NCBI RefSeq assembly: GCF_022899355.1
Contig: NZ_JALJCK010000007.1
Coordinates: 186,001-250,000, forward strand
Direction of reading: 5' to 3'
From: Shinella yambaruensis
GTDB lineage: Bacteria > Pseudomonadota > Alphaproteobacteria > Rhizobiales > Rhizobiaceae
DNA: 64,000 nt
The notes under the pieces are model-generated. The model had not been told where the DNA came from and did no database searches. It saw only the letters and a list, made by a program, of their open reading frames with translations. Below are positions 16,676 through 26,655 of the stretch, piece after piece; position 1 is the stretch's first letter; each line of letters opens with the position of its first letter. Made by a program: the position numbers and the translations under genes.

Positions 16676-17859
16676 CCATGGCAATCGATGCTGCCCACAT
16701 GCACGATCTCACCCGGCGCATGGTGGCGCTTCGCCATGACCTGCATCGTCATCCCGAGCTCGGTTTCCAGGAGCACCGCACGAAGGCAACGGTCGCCGCG
16801 TTCCTGCGCGATCTCGGCATTGAGGTTCACGAGGGCGCCGGTGTGGTCGGCGTGCTGAAAGCTGGAACCGGCGGCCGGGTGATCGGCCTGCGCGCCGACA
16901 TGGACGCGCTTCCGATCCAGGAAACCGGCAGCCACGACCACCTGTCGACGACTGTCGGCGTCATGCATGCCTGCGGCCATGACGGCCACACCACCATGTT
17001 GTTGGCCGCGGCCGAGATCCTTGCCCGCAACCCCGATTTCGTCGGCACGGTCGTCTTCCTCTTCCAGCCGAATGAAGAGCATGGCCTCGGTGCGCAGGCG
17101 ATGATCGACGAGGGCGTGCTGTCGCGTTTTTCGATCGAGGAGGTCTACGGTATCCACAATCTTCCCGGCGCTCCGGTCGGTCAGCTTTCCACGCGTATCG
17201 GGCAGATCTGCACGAGCGAGACCCTGTTCGAAATCAAAATCGATGGCCAGGGCGGTCACGCGTCGATGCCGCATGTCGGCGTCGATACCATTACGGTTGG
17301 CTCGGAAATGGTGCTTGCCCTGCAAACCATCGTGGCGCGAAAGCTTCCGCCCGGAGCCGGCGTTGTTGTTTCTGTCACGGAGTTCCTGACAGACGGTCAG
17401 CGAAACGTGCTTCCCGGTCATGCGACGTTGAAAGGGGACATGCGGGCGCGTACGCCCGAGGACAGGCAGGCCGCGGTCGGCTTCATGCAGCAGATCGTCG
17501 ATGGCGTCGCCGCCACGCACAAGGTCTCGGCATCCTTGACATGCAAGACGGAATTCATCGAGACGATCAATGCGCCGGAGCCCGTCGAAGCTGTCGTCCG
17601 CGCCGGCAGGGCGGTTGGACTGGAGGTCGTCCCCGATCGGCCGCCGATGAGTTTCTCGGAGGACTTCGCCCACTTTTGCGCGGCCGTACCCGGTTGCTTT
17701 CTTCTTCTCGGAAATGGAGAAACGGGTGCGCACGGCCGGCCGCTTCATGCGTCCGACTACGATTTCAACGATGCTCTCCTATCTCTCGGTGCGCGGTTTT
17801 GGGTAGAGCTTGTCCGCGACCGTCTCGGAGCCGATAAGAGCAGGAAACCATTCCCATGA
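16672..17859 (+). CDS. M20 family amidohydrolase / aminoacylase
   Basis: Zinc-dependent hydrolase of 395 aa in the hippurate hydrolase/N-acyl amino acid amidohydrolase group. Metal-ligand motifs are [11 protein letters not shown] (from residue 99), [11 protein letters not shown], and the dimerisation-domain insert beginning [12 protein letters not shown]. It should release an amino acid from an N-acyl derivative. It overlaps dpaL at ATGA and ends in ATGA with dtd. An N-acylated diaminopropionate or serine is a likely substrate from context. A second ATG at 16678 is a possible start. A different M20 protein is encoded at 46518. Confidence 0.9.
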   Translation: MTMAIDAAHMHDLTRRMVALRHDLHRHPELGFQEHRTKATVAAFLRDLGIEVHEGAGVVGVLKAGTGGRVIGLRADMDALPIQETGSHDHLSTTVGVMHACGHDGHTTMLLAAAEILARNPDFVGTVVFLFQPNEEHGLGAQAMIDEGVLSRFSIEEVYGIHNLPGAPVGQLSTRIGQICTSETLFEIKIDGQGGHASMPHVGVDTITVGSEMVLALQTIVARKLPPGAGVVVSVTEFLTDGQRNVLPGHATLKGDMRARTPEDRQAAVGFMQQIVDGVAATHKVSASLTCKTEFIETINAPEPVEAVVRAGRAVGLEVVPDRPPMSFSEDFAHFCAAVPGCFLLLGNGETGAHGRPLHASDYDFNDALLSLGARFWVELVRDRLGADKSRKPFP

Positions 17860-18299
17860 GAGCACTCATCCAGCGGGTTTCGTCCGCCCGTGTCATCGTC
17901 GACGGTACGATAGCGGGGGAAATCGGCAATGGCCTGCTGGTCTTCGTGTGCGCGATGAAGGGCGACACGGAGAAGGAAAGCGAATGGCTGGCGCGCAAGA
18001 TCGTCAACCTTCGCATCTTCAGGGACGATGCGGATCGCATGAACCGTTCGGTTGTCGATGTGGGCGGTTCCGCTCTCATCGTCAGCCAGTTCACGCTCGC
18101 CGCCGAGACGAAAGGCAACCGGCCCGGCTTTTCCACGGCCGCGCCGCCGGACGAGGGAAAACGTCTCTATGAGGACTTCTCCGCCAAGGTTGCGGCCCTT
18201 GGTGTTGCCGTTGCGAATGGCGTCTTCGGCGCGGACATGCGGGTTGAGCTGGCCAATGACGGTCCCGTGACGATCTGGCTGGACATGGCGTCCGGATGA
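17856..18299 (+). CDS. dtd: D-aminoacyl-tRNA deacylase
   Basis: Protein of 147 aa, the standard DTD length, starting [13 protein letters not shown]. The two active-site motifs are present: [14 protein letters not shown] and [10 protein letters not shown] (the Gly-cisPro motif). It hydrolyses D-amino acids mischarged on tRNA and acts as a dimer. It usually stands alone or with tRNA genes; here it is the third gene of an operon with an enzyme that degrades 2,3-diaminopropionate and possibly D-serine. This hints at handling of D-amino acids. Confidence 0.95.
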   Translation: MRALIQRVSSARVIVDGTIAGEIGNGLLVFVCAMKGDTEKESEWLARKIVNLRIFRDDADRMNRSVVDVGGSALIVSQFTLAAETKGNRPGFSTAAPPDEGKRLYEDFSAKVAALGVAVANGVFGADMRVELANDGPVTIWLDMASG

Positions 18300-18547
18300 T
18301 GGATGTGCGGATCATCGATCATCCGGAGGGGCGCGACGAATTTCAGCATATGGCGTTTTCACCCGGCGCCGGGAATGGCCGGTCTTGCGACTGGTTCCGC
18401 GCCGGACCGGAATTGATTGCCTTCAAAAAACATTGAGCGCCCGAGAGTCCCAAATCGACAAACCCGATCGTCAAAGCCAATGAGCGGGTGTGTTCCGCTC
18501 CTGTGATGGACTGCGGCGCCTTGAACGCCGTATGGATTGGGGGTTTC

Positions 18548-20968
18548 ATGAATATGAGTTTTTCCGTCAGGGCGATGCTCTCGGCCGGGGCTGCCGCGCT
18601 CGTGCTCGGCGCGCCGGCGCCGGCAAATGCGCAGGCACCGGCGCAATCGCACTCCGCAGCGCGATCCATCAGCGTGCCGGCGGGCCTGCTCACGCCGGCG
18701 CTGAACAGCCTTGCCGCGCAGACCGGCCTCCAGATTTTCTACGACGCATCCCTGGCAAACGGAAAATCGACGGGCGGGGCGCGCGGCAACCTGACGCCGG
18801 AGCAGGCGCTGACCGCGATGCTGGCCGGCACGGGGTTGGACGCCCGGTTTGCCGGAAGCAACCAGGTGACGCTGAGCTTGGACCCGGCGGGAACCGACGT
18901 CACGACGGGTGCGGTGGAGGAGGGCGCGACGCTTCTGGAAGCAATCACGCTTTACGGCGCGCGCGAGGCAACGGCGCTCAACGACACGACCGCAAGCGTC
19001 GGCATCGTCAATGCCGAGGCAATCCGGGATGGCCAGATCCGGCACACGCAGGATGTCTATCGCCGCCTTGCCAACGTGCTGGACAGCGCAACGGTCAATT
19101 CCGGCTTCGTCATCCGCGGCATGAGCTCGGAAGGCTTCGTTCCAGGCGGCGCGCCTGTCGGCTCGCTTTACGTGGATGGCATTCTCCAGACCCGCTACAA
19201 TGCGCGCTTCGGCGCAAGAAACCTCTGGGACGTCGAGCAGGTCGAGGTGTATCGCGGCCCGCAGTCAACGCTTTCCGGCCGCGCCGCCATGTCGGGAGCG
19301 GTCTATATCAAGTCGAAGGACCCGACTTTCGACAAGGAAGTGGAGCTTTCCAGCACGGTCGGCAGCAACGATCTCGTTGGGGGCGCCTTCGTCATGAACA
19401 CGCCGCTGGTGGAGGATCAGATTGCGTTGCGCATCGCCGGTGCGTTCGAACGCTCGCGGTCCGATGTCAGCTATTCGAATTTCAAGCACTATGCCGGCTA
19501 TGACGATCTGACCACGGATATCAGCGGCACCATACGGGCCAAGGTGCTCATCACGCCGTCCGAGATGCCGGAGACCCGTGCGGTCGTGACCTATTCCTAC
19601 TCGAAGGATCGCCCGAACGATCGCCTGGTTGGCCTCTACAATGGGCGCGGCGACTTCAACAACAATCCCGATACTTATACGGAATATCGCTGGACCGAGG
19701 TCCACAATCTCGGCCTTGAAGTGACGCACGACTTTTCCGATGCGCTTCGTTTCACCTCGCAGACCGGCTACCAGTACGGCATCAACAACCGGCGCTCTGT
19801 GGACGGCGACACGCCCGGTTATGTAACCGGCATCTGGGGCACGGATAACGATTGGATCGCCACCCAGGAATTCCGCCTGAACTACGAGGAGGGCCGCTGG
19901 AAATGGGTTGCCGGCGTCTTCGGGAGCCATCAGGTCTTCGACGGCTCGTCGCGCTTCATCGCCGAGCCTTATCCCGATTTCATGCCGGGCACGATTTATC
20001 AGGTCGATGACGATCAGCGGCGTACCACCACGAACCTCGCGGTGTTTGGCGAAGCGACCTATGAGTTCGCACCCACATGGTTTGCGACTGCCGGCGGACG
20101 CCTGGATTACCTCAGGGAAAAGAACACGGAGCTGAACTCGATGGTCCTCTACGGCATGGACCCGGTGTGGTCGCCGCCGAATGGCACGTCGTCCTTCACC
20201 GAAATCAATTTCGTGCCGAAACTCGGCCTGGTGAAAGAGTTCGGCGACAATCACAAGGTTGGCGTCACCTATTCGCAGGGCTTCCGCTCGGGCGGTTCCT
20301 ATGTCAACCGCAGCCAGGCCCCGGTCTACACGATCGATACCTACGATCCGGAATATTCGCAGAGCTATGAGCTGTCCTACAAGGGGATGCTGCTGGATGA
20401 CCGGCTCACGCTGAATGCCAACCTCTTCTACACGAAGTACACGGATCAGCAGGTTGAAATCCGGCCGCGGTCGGACGTGCCCGGCTACCGCGTGACGGAA
20501 AACGCCGCATCCTCCCGCGCCTGGGGTTTCGAGATCGAGCCGAGCTATCAGGTCACCGACCAGTTCTCGGCCTTCGCGTCGATCGGCTATCTCAACACCA
20601 AGTTCCTGGAATGGAACCACGCCGGTGTCGGGGATCAGGCTGGAAAGGCCTTCCCCGAAGCGCCGGAATGGACCGTGGGTTTCGGTGGCCGATATGAGTT
20701 CGAGAACGGCGTCTATGTCGGAGCGGATGCCAAATACACCACGGACTACAATTCCCGGTTCGGCACGAAAGGCATGTACAAGATCGATTCTCGTTTCCTC
20801 GTGAACGCGCAGGCCGGGTTCAAGAAGGACAACTGGGAGATCACCGCCTTTGCGGAAAACCTCACCGACGAGAAATACTTCACCATCGTCGATCCGGATG
20901 CCGCTTTGGCCTTTGGCCAGGCCGGCGCGCGCCGGTCGTTCGGGCTGAATCTCCGCGCCAAGTTCTGA
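18548..20968 (+). CDS. TonB-dependent receptor with N-terminal STN signalling domain
   Basis: Outer-membrane receptor of 806 aa. A signal peptide ends near PANAQ, and an STN (secretin/TonB N-terminal) domain covers about residues 38-110 (ISVPAGLLTPALNSLAAQTG ... LAGTGLDARF). A TonB-box-like EAITLYGA is near 136. The plug domain has VEQVEVYRGPQSTLSGRAAM, and the protein ends in a terminal aromatic-type strand, RRSFGLNLRAKF. The STN domain means it can signal to the FecR-like protein encoded at 25646. A full B12/siderophore-type ABC importer follows, so a ferric siderophore is the likeliest cargo. The start at 18548 follows TGGGGG; 18554 is an alternative. Confidence 0.93.
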   Translation: MNMSFSVRAMLSAGAAALVLGAPAPANAQAPAQSHSAARSISVPAGLLTPALNSLAAQTGLQIFYDASLANGKSTGGARGNLTPEQALTAMLAGTGLDARFAGSNQVTLSLDPAGTDVTTGAVEEGATLLEAITLYGAREATALNDTTASVGIVNAEAIRDGQIRHTQDVYRRLANVLDSATVNSGFVIRGMSSEGFVPGGAPVGSLYVDGILQTRYNARFGARNLWDVEQVEVYRGPQSTLSGRAAMSGAVYIKSKDPTFDKEVELSSTVGSNDLVGGAFVMNTPLVEDQIALRIAGAFERSRSDVSYSNFKHYAGYDDLTTDISGTIRAKVLITPSEMPETRAVVTYSYSKDRPNDRLVGLYNGRGDFNNNPDTYTEYRWTEVHNLGLEVTHDFSDALRFTSQTGYQYGINNRRSVDGDTPGYVTGIWGTDNDWIATQEFRLNYEEGRWKWVAGVFGSHQVFDGSSRFIAEPYPDFMPGTIYQVDDDQRRTTTNLAVFGEATYEFAPTWFATAGGRLDYLREKNTELNSMVLYGMDPVWSPPNGTSSFTEINFVPKLGLVKEFGDNHKVGVTYSQGFRSGGSYVNRSQAPVYTIDTYDPEYSQSYELSYKGMLLDDRLTLNANLFYTKYTDQQVEIRPRSDVPGYRVTENAASSRAWGFEIEPSYQVTDQFSAFASIGYLNTKFLEWNHAGVGDQAGKAFPEAPEWTVGFGGRYEFENGVYVGADAKYTTDYNSRFGTKGMYKIDSRFLVNAQAGFKKDNWEITAFAENLTDEKYFTIVDPDAALAFGQAGARRSFGLNLRAKF

Positions 20969-21021
20969 AATCCGGTTGCGGGGCGTAAGCCCCGCGATCT
21001 CACCGCCCGCATTCGTCTGAA

Positions 21022-21957
21022 ATGGTGTTCGTCTTGCGCTTCTGCCTGACCGTCATGTTTCTTCTCGCCTCCCTCTCTCTGGCAAGCGCCGCCTGCCAGG
21101 GAAGGGAAATAACGGAAGGCGTCTACAATCCGCCGCTCTGTGTTCCGCTGGAAGCAAAGCGGATCGTGACGCTCGATCCGCTGCTGACGCTCGGCCTTCT
21201 CATCGAGCTCAAGGCGCCCGTTGTCGCCACCCCTTACATGGCCATCCAGGACGAGCAGGTGCTGGATGTCGTCAAGCAGGCAAACATGGTGGACCTGGGC
21301 AATCCGCGCGAGCCCAGCCTAGAGCGTGTCGCGGCCCTCAAACCCGACCTCATCATCGGCAGCACGGAGGGGCATGCCGCGATTTACGGGACGGTGTCGA
21401 AGATCGCGCCGACGGTGCTCCTCGATCATACGGACTGGAAGCAATATCGCCAGCGCGTCGCGGAAATCACCGGCCGCGAAAGGATGGCTGACGAGGCGCT
21501 TGCGGGCTATGAAAAGCGGGTTGCCGCGATCCGCGAGCGCATGAAGGACAGGGATATCACCGTGTCCGCCGTCCGCTTCGCGCCGGGCCGGTTTGTCGTT
21601 TTCCTCGATGGTCCTGCCGCCTACGCGCCCTTCGCGGTCCTGCACGAGGCAGGCGTGAAGCGGACGGCCTATGAAACGGTGACGGACGGGACGATCGTCA
21701 AGCGGCCGGATTGGGAGGAACTCGCCAATCTCGACGGCGACGTTCTTCTCTATGTATCCGCCAGCGGCTTTGAAAGCGGTCCGGACGATGCGCTCGAGAA
21801 GGAGGTGACCGGCAACCCGCTCTGGCAGCTCCTGCCCGCTGTGCGGAACGGCCGGGCCCACCGGGTCGACCGGGCAGCCTGGCAGAGCTTTCATGGCATC
21901 GCCTCCGCACACCGCATTCTTGACGACGTCGAGCGCTACATCCTGGCGGATCGATGA
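21022..21957 (+). CDS. Siderophore-type ABC substrate-binding protein (FecB/FhuD-like)
   Basis: Periplasmic protein of 311 aa with a signal peptide of about 23 residues (hydrophobic core VMFLLASLSLASA). The TroA/FhuD-like fold is indicated by the opening EAKRIVTLDPLLTLGLL, then VAALKPDLIIGSTEGH, and AVRNGRAHRVDRAAWQ near the end. It sits 53 nt behind the TonB receptor and overlaps the first permease gene at ATGA. It should take the ligand from the receptor to the permeases at 21954 and 22997. Confidence 0.9.
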   Translation: MVFVLRFCLTVMFLLASLSLASAACQGREITEGVYNPPLCVPLEAKRIVTLDPLLTLGLLIELKAPVVATPYMAIQDEQVLDVVKQANMVDLGNPREPSLERVAALKPDLIIGSTEGHAAIYGTVSKIAPTVLLDHTDWKQYRQRVAEITGRERMADEALAGYEKRVAAIRERMKDRDITVSAVRFAPGRFVVFLDGPAAYAPFAVLHEAGVKRTAYETVTDGTIVKRPDWEELANLDGDVLLYVSASGFESGPDDALEKEVTGNPLWQLLPAVRNGRAHRVDRAAWQSFHGIASAHRILDDVERYILADR

Positions 21958-23000
21958 ATCGCCGCGCCGGCATGGATATCGCTCGGCATCGTGGTCGCGT
22001 GGCGCATGACGGAAGCAGGCTTCTGGGCCTGTTCCTGCTTCTCTGTCTGCTTGTCGCGGCTGCATCGTGGTCGGTCGCGATGGGCGCGACACGCATCCCG
22101 CTCCCGACGATATGGGCAGCGGTTGTCGACCTCGATGGATCGCGCGAACACCTGCTGGTCATGACGATCCGTCTGCCGCGCGTGCTTGCGGCCGTGCTCG
22201 CGGGCAGCGCGCTTGCCGTCTCCGGGGCCATCATGCAGGCGGTGACGAACAATCCTCTCGCCTCGCCGGGATTGCTCGGCATCAATGCCGGCGCGGCCTT
22301 TGCCGTCGTGCTGGTCATGACGCTCTTTGGAGCAGGCGTCGGGGACATCTACATGTGGTTCGCCTTCGCCGGTGCCGGCGCGGCCGCGCTGCTCGTCTAT
22401 GCAATGGGGTCCTTCGGGCCGGCAGGTCATTCGACAATTGGGCTCGTCATCGCCGGCGCCGTCGTCGCAACCTTCCTGACGGCACTCACGAGTGCCGTGC
22501 TCATCTTCGACCAGAACACGCTGGACGCCGTTCGCCTTTGGACAGCAGGGTCCGTCTCCGGCCGCACGATGGCGCAAAACGCCGGAGTAGCGCCCTATAT
22601 TGTGGCGGGGCTTGCCGTCGGTCTTCTCCTCGGGCGGCATCTTGTCACCTTGAGCCTGGGGGCGGAGGCGGCGCGCTCGCTGGGGCAGAACCCGGCGGTC
22701 TGGCGGGCGATCTCCATCGGCGTCGTCATCCTGCTGGCCGGCAGCGCCGTGTCTCTCGCCGGTCCCATCGGTTTTGTCGGGCTGGTCGTTCCCCATATCG
22801 CGCGGCTGACGATCGGCGTCGATTATCGCTGGATCGTGCCCTTCAGCGCGGTCGGGGGCGCCCTGCTTGTCGTCGTCGCCGATCTCGCCGGGCGCATGAT
22901 CTTCGGCAGCCAGGATTTTCCCGTGGGCGTGACGACCGCCTTGATCGGCGCACCGTTCTTCCTCTGGCTGGCGCGCAGCCGGGCAGGGAGCGCGACATGA
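21954..23000 (+). CDS. FecCD-type iron(III)-siderophore ABC permease, subunit 1
   Basis: Permease of 348 aa with about ten membrane helices. Landmarks are IRLPRVLAAVLAGSALAVSG, NNPLASPGLLGINAGAAFAV and GPIGFVGLVVPHIARLTIGV. It overlaps the binding-protein gene upstream and the second permease downstream, each by ATGA. Two distinct permeases plus one ATPase indicate a heterodimeric channel, as in FecC-FecD. Confidence 0.92.
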   Translation: MNRRAGMDIARHRGRVAHDGSRLLGLFLLLCLLVAAASWSVAMGATRIPLPTIWAAVVDLDGSREHLLVMTIRLPRVLAAVLAGSALAVSGAIMQAVTNNPLASPGLLGINAGAAFAVVLVMTLFGAGVGDIYMWFAFAGAGAAALLVYAMGSFGPAGHSTIGLVIAGAVVATFLTALTSAVLIFDQNTLDAVRLWTAGSVSGRTMAQNAGVAPYIVAGLAVGLLLGRHLVTLSLGAEAARSLGQNPAVWRAISIGVVILLAGSAVSLAGPIGFVGLVVPHIARLTIGVDYRWIVPFSAVGGALLVVVADLAGRMIFGSQDFPVGVTTALIGAPFFLWLARSRAGSAT

Positions 23001-23983
23001 CGCGCTGGCTCGTTCTTCTCGCCATCCTCCTCGTCGGGATGGTGATGGCCAGCCTTGCCTTGGGGGACATCGCCCTGTCATGGCGGGATCTTTGGGAAAC
23101 GCTCGTCGGATCACAGGACGTGAGCCCGCAGAACGCCGTGATCGTCTTCGATCTGCGCCTGCCGCGCGTTCTGCTTGCCGTTCTCGTCGGTGCGGCGCTG
23201 GCGACGGCCGGAACGATCACGCTCGCCGTCATGCGCAACCCTCTCGCCGAACCGGGTGTTCTGGGCATCAACAGTGGCGCTGCGGCCGCGGTGGTCGCCG
23301 TCATCGTGCTCATGCGGGATCCACCGGTCCTCCTGCTCCCCGCCGCCGGTTTCCTGGGCGCTTCGGCGATGGCGGCGGCCGTCTTCCTCCTGTCGTGGCG
23401 CGCCGGGACCTCGTCGCTGCGCATCATCCTGATCGGGATCGGCCTTGGTTCGCTGGCCAGCGCCGCGACGACCTTCCTTTCGGCTTTCGGCGAGATCGGC
23501 AATGTCCAGCGCGCGATGATCTGGCTGGCAGGCAGCGTCTATGACGCCGACATCTCCAAGGTGCGCTTCCTGTTCCTCTGGCTGATCATTCCACTGGCCC
23601 TGGCCTGGATGGCGTCCCGGGAGCTGGATTTGATCCGTTTCGGAGACGATGCGGCGAGAAGCTTCGGTCAGCCGGTGGATCGGATCCGCGGCCTGATGAT
23701 CGTGCTCTGCACGCTCATCTGCGGAGCCGCCGTCGCCGCAGCGGGGCTGATCGGCTTCGTTGGACTGGTCGCTCCCCATGTCGCAAGCCGCCTGGTTGGC
23801 CCGTCCCATGCAAGGATCCTTCCCGTTGCCGTCCTGTGCGGGGCGATCCTCGTGGTGGCCGCCGACCTCGTCGGCCGCCTGATCATTGCGCCGATCCAGC
23901 TTCCGGCCGGGATTGTGACGGGGCTGATCGGGGCCCCCTTCTTCGCCTCTCTTTTATGGAAGCGCCGCCATGTCCGGGGATGA
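22997..23983 (+). CDS. FecCD-type iron(III)-siderophore ABC permease, subunit 2
   Basis: Permease of 328 aa beginning MTRWLVLLAILLVGMVMASL. It carries LRLPRVLLAVLVGAALATAG, MRNPLAEPGVLGINSGAAAA and GLIGFVGLVAPHVASRLVGP. The start lies in the ATGA overlap with permease 1; the open frame extends further left but is antisense-like shadow there. It ends 14 nt inside the ATPase gene. Confidence 0.92.
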   Translation: MTRWLVLLAILLVGMVMASLALGDIALSWRDLWETLVGSQDVSPQNAVIVFDLRLPRVLLAVLVGAALATAGTITLAVMRNPLAEPGVLGINSGAAAAVVAVIVLMRDPPVLLLPAAGFLGASAMAAAVFLLSWRAGTSSLRIILIGIGLGSLASAATTFLSAFGEIGNVQRAMIWLAGSVYDADISKVRFLFLWLIIPLALAWMASRELDLIRFGDDAARSFGQPVDRIRGLMIVLCTLICGAAVAAAGLIGFVGLVAPHVASRLVGPSHARILPVAVLCGAILVVAADLVGRLIIAPIQLPAGIVTGLIGAPFFASLLWKRRHVRG

Positions 23984-24767
23984 AAGCCACATGTCCGCGA
24001 AACTTGCCGGGCAGGACGTCTCCATCGCCTATGGTGACCGCCGGATCGTCGAGAACCTTGATCTTCTTGTGCCGGAGCGCCGCTTCACGGCGCTCGTCGG
24101 GCCAAACGGCAGCGGCAAATCCACCATCCTGCGCACCTTTGCCGGGCTCATGGCGCCCTCTTGCGGCTCGATCTTTCTGGATGGCAGGAGTATCGCGACG
24201 CTCGGCACGCGGGAGATGGCAAGACGCGTCGGCGTGCTTCTTCAGGGGCCGGTGGCGCCGGAGGGGTTGACGGTGCGCGATCTCGTCCAGCAGGGCCGCT
24301 ATCCGCATCGCTCTCTCTTCGGGCGCTGGTCCGAGGCCGATCAGGCGGCCTGTGACGAAGCCCTGATGCTGACCGGCATGACGACTTTGGCCGACACCCC
24401 TCTCGATACGCTCTCCGGTGGCCAGCGGCAGCGGGCGTGGATTGCGATGACATTGGCACAGCAAGGCGAAGTCTTGCTGCTTGACGAGCCAACGACCTAT
24501 CTCGACCTCGCGCATCAAGTCGAGCTGATGGACCTGATCACCGTTCTCGTGCGCGATCACCGCAAGACCGTCGTTGCCGTCCTGCACGACCTCAATCAGG
24601 CGGCGCGCTATGCCGAACACATCGTTCTGCTTAAAGGTGGAACGATCAGTGCGGCGGGCCGTCCATCGGATGTGATTTCGCAAGAGGCGATCGCCGATGT
24701 GTTCGGAGTGCGGTCTATAGTCATTCGCGATCCCGTCGCTGGAACGCCCCTTTGCATCCCGTTATAG
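23970..24767 (+). CDS. Iron(III)-siderophore ABC transporter ATPase (FecE-like)
   Basis: ATPase of 265 aa. Walker A is GPNGSGKSTILR near residue 46, the family motif GRYPHRSLFGRWSEAD follows, the signature is [17 protein letters not shown], Walker B is VLLLDEPTTYLDLAHQ, and the switch is VLHDLNQAARYA. All are hallmarks of FecE/FepC/FhuC ATPases. An alternative ATG at 23991 (MSAKLAGQ) has a comparable ribosome-binding site. It closes the importer operon; a 268-nt gap then precedes the sigma factor gene. Confidence 0.93.
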   Translation: MSGDESHMSAKLAGQDVSIAYGDRRIVENLDLLVPERRFTALVGPNGSGKSTILRTFAGLMAPSCGSIFLDGRSIATLGTREMARRVGVLLQGPVAPEGLTVRDLVQQGRYPHRSLFGRWSEADQAACDEALMLTGMTTLADTPLDTLSGGQRQRAWIAMTLAQQGEVLLLDEPTTYLDLAHQVELMDLITVLVRDHRKTVVAVLHDLNQAARYAEHIVLLKGGTISAAGRPSDVISQEAIADVFGVRSIVIRDPVAGTPLCIPL

Positions 24768-25035
24768 GCTTGGAGGTGTTGCGGGAATGTCACGGTGCTC
24801 GGTTTTCCGGGCAGGCGCCGAAAGCCGGCGGTTCGACGGGCAAAAGGATTCTGGTAACGAAATCAGGGATAAAGATGAGTTTTTTTGTCTTGATTTAACC
24901 GGATAGCTTTCCGAATTCTAACCTATTGCACTTGCAGGCATTTTACGGAATCGGTAGCCCTTCTCTCTGAAGGTCCGGAATGTGCTTTGCGTGGCCGACG
25001 CAGGCTTTCGTCATGCGACTGGGAACAGGGTGCTG

Positions 25036-25584
25036 ATGTCTAACTCCTCCTCTCCGCTCGGTTGGGATGCCCTCAATAGCAACGATTTGCTCAATCGTGC
25101 CATGGAGGCTCACTATGCCGACATGACGAGGGCCGTGCGGCGCAAGGGGCATCCGCTTTCCACCGCCAGGGATGTCGTCCACGACCTTTATATCAAGCTG
25201 GCGGCCCAGCCCGATGTCCTGCGCAAAAAGCGCTCCATCAAGGCCTTCCTTTGCCGCTCCGCCATCAATCTGGGTATCGACCGGTTGCGGCGTGAAAACA
25301 GGGAAGCGCACCTTTTCTCCGGCACGGAAAAGGAAGCGCTGGCCGTTGCCAGCGCTGGGCCCGCACCCGATCTGGCGCTTGAGATCGAGGCGCGCATCGC
25401 CATTCTCCGCGAGGCCATTGCGGAACTGCCGGAGCGGCGCCGGATGGTATTCATCCTTCACCGGCTGAACCATCTTTCGCCGGACGAAATTTCCATAAAA
25501 CTCAAGATTTCCCGCAACATGGTCGACCGACACCTGCGCCGGGCGTTCGCGCATTGCCTCGACCGTCTTCTTCGGATCGAGTAA
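25036..25584 (+). CDS. FecI-like ECF sigma factor
   Basis: Sigma-70 family protein of 182 aa. Region 2 includes ARDVVHDLYIKLA and KKRSIKAFLCRSAINLGIDR, and region 4 reads LPERRRMVFILHRLNHLSPD ... KISRNMVDRHLRRAFAHCLD, typical of FecI. With the FecR-like gene behind it and an STN-type TonB receptor upstream, it should be activated by ligand binding at the outer membrane and transcribe the receptor operon. The start at 25036 has GGGAACAGGG upstream; 24982 is an alternative. Confidence 0.88.
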   Translation: MSNSSSPLGWDALNSNDLLNRAMEAHYADMTRAVRRKGHPLSTARDVVHDLYIKLAAQPDVLRKKRSIKAFLCRSAINLGIDRLRRENREAHLFSGTEKEALAVASAGPAPDLALEIEARIAILREAIAELPERRRMVFILHRLNHLSPDEISIKLKISRNMVDRHLRRAFAHCLDRLLRIE

Positions 25585-25645
25585 GAGTCCCGAACGGGCG
25601 ATGCCAATCGTCTACAAGGCAGGACCGAGGCTCCGGGAGAAGTCG

Positions 25646-26596
25646 ATGCGGGGCAACCGTGCCAATCAAATCCAGCGAAAGCGCAACAGGGAAGCGACGG
25701 ACTGGCTTCTGCGCAACCGTGATCCTGCGCAAACTGCGGAAGAGAAGGCGCATTTCGAAGATTGGTTGAGCGATCCGGAAAACTGTAGAACGTACCGGAT
25801 CGCCGAGACGCTGATGGGTGACGCCCGTTCGGCCATCCAATCCGATCCGGTGCTGCGCAACATCAGGACCGAGCCACGCAGTCGCGCCAAGCCGGTTCTG
25901 TCTGCCATTGTGCTTCTGGCCTGCGCCACGGCGACGTTTCTCGCCCTCGACGGCCCCATGCGCCTCAAGGCCGATGCCCTCTCGGGCGTAGGCGAAATGC
26001 CGGTTCTCACACTGGAAGACGGTTCCGTCGTGCAGATGAATGCGTCGTCTGCGATCGCCGTCGATTTCGATGAAGAGCGCCGCACGATCCGCCTGCTGCG
26101 CGGACAGGCCTTCTTCCGGGTTGCCTCCGTCCCCGAACGGCCCTTCACCGTCGAGGCCGGGGACACGCGGGTGACGGCGCTCGGCACCGCATTCGATGTT
26201 CGTTATGGCGCTCTCGACACGGAGGTAACGGTCACCGAGCACACCGTTCTGCTCGAGCCGGGGGGCGCAGGTTCGTCGTCCATGCGCGTCTCGCAGGGCG
26301 AGCAGGCGAGCTATGACCGGGCCAGCGGAAAGACGGATGTCCAGCCAGTCGACGGCATCGTGGCGCTTGCCTGGCAGCGCGGCCAGCTCGCCGTGGAAAA
26401 CGCGCCGCTGTCCTATGTCATCGAGGAGGTCGGCCGTCATTTCTCCGGCCGGATCGTTCTTGCCGGCAGCGGGCTCGCCAATCGCCGGGTGAGCGGCACC
26501 ATCACCGTTTCGGACACCACTGCCGCTCTTTCCTTCATCCGTCAGGCGCTCGGTGTGAAGGTGACACGGATCGGCCCGCTGATCGTCATCCGCTAA
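25646..26596 (+). CDS. FecR-like sigma regulator with C-terminal STN-like domain
   Basis: Protein of 316 aa. The N-terminal cytoplasmic DUF4880-type segment has ATDWLLRNRDPAQTAEEKAHF and WLSDPENCRTY. One membrane helix lies at about 81-102 (VLSAIVLLACATATFLAL). The periplasmic FecR domain has LEDGSVVQMNASSAIAVDF, LLRGQAFFRV and VTALGTAFDVRYG. The end, RRVSGTITVSDTTAALSFIR then VTRIGPLIVIR, looks like an STN fold. It should relay the receptor signal to the FecI-like factor. GGGAGAAG supports the ATG at 25646; 25601 is an alternative. Confidence 0.88.
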   Translation: MRGNRANQIQRKRNREATDWLLRNRDPAQTAEEKAHFEDWLSDPENCRTYRIAETLMGDARSAIQSDPVLRNIRTEPRSRAKPVLSAIVLLACATATFLALDGPMRLKADALSGVGEMPVLTLEDGSVVQMNASSAIAVDFDEERRTIRLLRGQAFFRVASVPERPFTVEAGDTRVTALGTAFDVRYGALDTEVTVTEHTVLLEPGGAGSSSMRVSQGEQASYDRASGKTDVQPVDGIVALAWQRGQLAVENAPLSYVIEEVGRHFSGRIVLAGSGLANRRVSGTITVSDTTAALSFIRQALGVKVTRIGPLIVIR

Positions 26597-26655
26597 TGCC
26601 GATCAAGGCAGCAGGCCTTTGCGAGGGCGCAGCAACCAATGACAGGAGCAATCGC

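Noticed and set aside
22067-23983. Fusion of the two iron-type permeases in one frame
   Set aside because: The long open frame is in the frame of permease 2 only; over permease 1 it is a shadow. The real genes overlap at ATGA.
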